A program made the translations under genes and the position numbers. DNA of 64,000 bases, taken from Nemophila menziesii. Lineage: Eukaryota; Streptophyta; Magnoliopsida; Boraginales; Hydrophyllaceae. The notes under the pieces are model-generated. The model did no database searches and was not told the origin of the DNA. It worked only from the letters and a program-made list of their open reading frames with translations. Of the stretch, positions 61,085 through 64,000 are shown in pieces. Location of the stretch: positions 4,100,915 to 4,164,914 of the forward strand of contig JARWIR010000038.1 of the NCBI GenBank assembly GCA_029959085.1. Reading direction: 5' to 3'. How positions within the stretch are numbered: the stretch's first letter is position 1; every line of letters begins with the position of its first letter.

Positions 61085-61510
61085 CCGTCTAGGTGCGCCT
61101 AGGCGCCGCCTAGGCGTCAACTCCCCTCTCAGCCGCTTACGCCTAGTTAAAATTCTAGGCGTTTTTGCCTAGCGCCTTAGTCGTCGTGGAATAGGCGCCT
61201 AGCCCATCTAGGCACCGATTAATGGCAAAAAATGGTCGCCTAGGCGCCGATTAATGGAAAAACGTGCCCGCATAGACCTTTTTGTTATTTTTCTTATTCT
61301 CGAGAATTCTTTAGTTGATATTATAACTTAATTTTTAGTATTTCTATATTCACTATAGAGTTGTTAGATGAATTTTATGACTTAAATACTTAAAATTGCT
61401 ATAATTACTACATATATATTACTAAATATACAAAATTACATATTGGGATTCGAAACCGTATAATTCCGCCTAGGCCCCGTATAATCCGGCCTAGGCGCTA
61501 GGTTTAATAC
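61085..61510. repeat. GCCTAGGCG palindrome-rich repeat
   Basis: About a dozen CCTAGGCG / CGCCTAGG / GCCTAG motifs cluster at 61085-61260 and again at 61466-61505, with TAGGCGCCGATTAATGG repeated twice. It begins right at the breakpoint of segment copy 3. The element class is unknown to me. Confidence 0.7.
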
Positions 61511-61865
61511 CCGGTTTTTCGTTTGAAAGAATCTGAAAAGTTTATTAGTAGTTGGAAAACATGTGGGGCTATTAGTAAATAAATAAAATGGTGTATGCGA
61601 ACAAAAATAAAAAAAGATTGAATTAATTAATATTATGTGATAATGCTGTTTATATCTATATGTGATGATAAGAGGGTGAATTATCTATAGGGACTTAGGA
61701 GCACTATTTTTTCTCTATAGAGTAGTGTTTTGAAAGTTGTTATTCTTAGGGACCTCATTTTTTACAATAGTCTTTCCTACCCTTACTAACACTAAAAGAC
61801 AAAATAGTATGATGTCACTGTTTCTCTCTCCTCTACCACTACACACCTACCACCTACCACCCATC

Positions 61866-61948
61866 TCCGACCTCCGACCATCTACCACCGACCTCCGACC
61901 ACCGACCACCGACCACCGACCTCCGACCTCCGACCACCGACCACCTCA
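61866..61948 (+). repeat. CCGACC(T/A)CCGACC short tandem repeat
   Basis: About ten units of 7-10 nt, CCGACCTC / CCGACCAC / CATCTACCAC. Confidence 0.8.
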
Positions 61949-61975
61949 GGCCACCAGTCACCGGAAAAACATAGA

Positions 61976-62104
61976 GTATCGAAAAAAACTGAGAGTACTC
62001 TCAGTTTTTCCCGATACCAGTCACCGGAAAAAAACATAGAGTATCGGAAAAAACTGAGAGTATTCTATGAAAAAGAGAGAGTACTCTCAGTTTTTCCCGA
62101 TACT
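61976..62104. repeat. Two hairpins with GAGAGTACTCTC core
   Basis: 61976-62017 is a near-perfect palindrome centred on GAGAGTACTCTC. A second, larger one (62042-62104) uses the same arms (GTATCGG...CCCGATAC) with about 20 bp more in the centre. GAGTACTC-like motifs continue to about 62235. Confidence 0.8.
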
Positions 62105-62352
62105 CTACGAAAATATAGAGAGTACTCCGAGAATTAAAAGAATACTCTAACAAATTAACCGAATACTCTGTAAAAAAGTCGGAGTACTCTATAAAATAGA
62201 TGGAGTACTCTTAGAAATTATATAAATACTCTATAAAAACAAGGCATAAAAATAGTCAAACAAAGCTTTTATTCACATTTATTACACTTTTTTAAACAAT
62301 TACAAAAAGATATACAATTAAAAAATAAAAAAAACTAAAAACATTAAGTGGT

Positions 62353-62376
62353 TTGACCAGATCTAGATCTGGTCAA
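62353..62376. repeat. 24-bp perfect palindrome
   Basis: Centred on AGATCTAGATCT with TTGACC/GGTCAA arms, next to a run of about 21 A (62390-62409). Confidence 0.85.
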
Positions 62377-62685
62377 CCATTTCAAACTAAAAAAAAAAAA
62401 AAAAAAAAATCCTTAGCTTCACGCGTGAAAACGCCTACACCACCGCCTGCCTCTTCACCGCCTGCACCACCGCCACCCACTAACACCACCACCAAGCAAC
62501 TCTTCTTCTTCCATCTGCTCCCCATGGAAAACTCCAGCAGCAGCACCGGATCTTCCACCTAGTTTCAGATCCACATCGAAATGGGAAATGGGTTCATCTC
62601 GCCGGAAATAGGAAATGAAGGGGGTTGCCGATGAAGACAAGCACATCAACACCACTGCAACACTCGAACAGCACCTCGCGAATCA

Positions 62686-62753
62686 GCCAGCAACCTCGCC
62701 GGAACAGCAACCTCGCCGGAACAGCAACCTCGCCGGAACAGCAACCTCGCCGG
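62686..62753 (+). repeat. 17-bp tandem repeat, four units
   Basis: AACAGCAACCTCGCCGG repeated at 62703, 62720 and 62737, preceded by one imperfect unit. Confidence 0.9.
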
Positions 62754-63290
62754 TGGTCACGAGCTCGCGAAAGCTGCTTCTCCAGCAGCTCCAGTCTTCA
62801 TCGGAACCTGTCGGAGCTTCAAAATGCTGCACCACCATGGCAGCAACCAGATGGATCTCGATCTCTGCGCAGGAGGAGAGTGGTGGTGGTGGTCACGAGC
62901 TCGCCGATCTGTATGAAGGAGGAAGGAGCGGAGCTCGCGGATCTGGATCTGTAACGAGGCGGTTGGGGGCTGGTGGGAGGAGGGAGATGGTGGTGGTGGT
63001 TGCCATTCTGGTGGTGGCGGTGGTGGTGGTCATTTAGGTGGTGTCGGTGGTGGTTGAGAGGAGAGAGGGGAGAGAAGAGAGAGGTGAGTTATTGAATTTA
63101 GAAGGTAAATGAAATTAGATCAGCAAAATTAGTATATATAGGTATAGAAAAAACAAAAGAAGGGTAGTCTAGTAATTGGGGTTTTGGGGTTCATGTGTTA
63201 AAAAGTTCCAGAGGTCTTTAGTAAGAAGAGGCTCTAGGTGGGGGTGCTAACTCGAAGAGGGGTGTGTCTTCAAGACCCTAGGTGTAATTA

Positions 63291-64000
63291 TCTCATGATA
63301 ATATACGTGTAGGAGTGTTACTAACTTACTTATGACTCATCACTTGTTACCAAAATAAAACAAAACAAAAGAAAAGTGAACCGCCTTACTTCTTAGTATA
63401 AGTAGAGAAAGAGAAAGAGCTGGCTTTGAGATAAGAACGAGAAGCAAAAGAAATAAAAGAATAAAAAGAAAAAGAGGCAAAGAACACGAAACAGCAGGAG
63501 CATAAAATAAAACCCAACCTTGAATCCTTTTTATCTGTGAATTCTCTTGTACTATAAAGGTATATTGAAACTACTTAAATAATATATTCTTTATGTATGC
63601 ATATGTTTAATCATAGGGTTCTATTGGTGTGTTACAGTACGATATATATGTATATTGCTATGGTTGGTGTTAGTAAGTATGAGCATGTGATTGGCGTATG
63701 AAAAAGTTGGTGAAGGTTATGAGTTTCAAGTACAGATACTTATTTATATGAATAATTAAGATATAGGTTGGTGTGTATAGCTAAATATGTGTGTGGTGTC
63801 TAGTGATATAAGTGACATTTATGTTAAGATTATTTAAAGAAAGAAGGAGCAATTGAAAAAGAAGAATAATTAATAAATATTAAAAGTGATGATAAATGTA
63901 AATATATTGTAAAGAGTGGTTATATTGTAAAGTAACTAGTATACTACTTCACTTGATTTGGAAGAGAATGGTTATTCTTATAAGCCATTCACGTGCGTGG
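63291..64000. other. Right-edge region, no gene recognised
   Basis: AT-rich; contains purine-rich AGAGAAAGAGAAAGAG at about 63404 and AAAGAAATAAAAG runs that could be a leader or LTR. Nothing can be assigned. Confidence 0.5.

Larger units (their letters stand above)
61678..63290. mobile_element. Candidate non-autonomous transposon with degenerate inverted ends
   Basis: The left end (AATTATCTATAGGGACTTAG at 61679) pairs loosely with the right end read inverted (AATTACACCTAGGGTCTTGA at 63290). The pairing continues inward for about 120 bp (AGGGACCTC / AAGACCTC, AGTCTTTCC / AGACTACCC). The interior has hairpins, short tandem repeats and a GC-rich segment (62415-63040) unlike its surroundings, possibly captured host sequence. 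Open frames there are proline/histidine or serine/glycine low-complexity and are not called as genes. Confidence 0.4.

Noticed and set aside
61737..62039. 100-codon frame with repeated R-P-P-T-T-D units
   Set aside because: Direct translation of the CCGACC tandem repeat inside a candidate transposon.
62353..63037. Overlapping frames of 69-140 codons, P/T/S- or G/V-rich
   Set aside because: Low-complexity translation of CACCAC/GGTGGT repeats; two frames equally open, no domain.
1..64000. tRNA, rRNA or CRISPR-like arrays
   Set aside because: No cloverleaf with B-box, no rRNA signature and no regularly spaced repeat-spacer array was seen; the repeats are transposons, exons or minisatellites.

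Overview
This window is nuclear DNA from a flowering plant, most likely a eudicot. It is AT-rich, its genes carry many short GT-AG introns, and it is full of plant transposons: Copia, Ty3, LINE, MULE, hAT and CACTA-like pieces. The species cannot be named from the sequence alone. Only two kinds of host gene look real: a small gene family with a SAWADEE (chromatin-reader) domain, and an ankyrin/PGG membrane-protein gene.

The layout is a tandem segmental duplication. Copy 1 is 1-27434, copy 2 is 27435-52746, and copy 3 is 52747-61073 and incomplete. Each full copy reads, on the + strand: upstream region of a beta-type SAWADEE gene; degraded Ty3 gag-protease-integrase fragment; GC-rich block; Ty3 LTR relics; CACTA-like miniature element; alpha-type SAWADEE gene (minus strand); LINE fragment; a third Ty3 LTR relic containing a hAT miniature element; Copia fragment; ankyrin/PGG gene (plus strand); beta-type SAWADEE gene (minus strand). 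The alpha and beta SAWADEE loci also resemble each other, so an older gene-level duplication sits inside the larger one. In all there are five SAWADEE starts: a 5-codon stub at the left edge and four complete genes.

The copies have diverged in informative ways. Copy 1 has a 1.9-kb Pack-MULE carrying two exons of an FQR1-like quinone reductase, with a 9-bp target duplication, in intron 1 of the ankyrin gene. The same ankyrin gene has a 29-bp frameshifting loss in exon 5, so it is a pseudogene; the copy 2 gene is intact (650 codons). Copy 2 has lost about 1.04 kb next to the hAT element and gained a 114-bp tandem repeat and a 160-bp miniature element. Copy 3 has a nearly complete 5.0-kb Copia element inserted into the Ty3 gag relic, with 5-bp target duplications and nearly identical 339-bp LTRs. 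It then breaks off into GCCTAGGCG-rich repeats and a hairpin-rich candidate transposon at the right end.

The most unusual gene-level feature is the C-terminus of the SAWADEE proteins. It is built from repeated 102-nt phase-1 exons, each encoding 34 charged residues, present in different numbers in alpha and beta genes. All gene models here were read by eye from splice signals and frame. Because the two large copies are so similar, an assembly that placed two haplotypes in tandem must be kept in mind.
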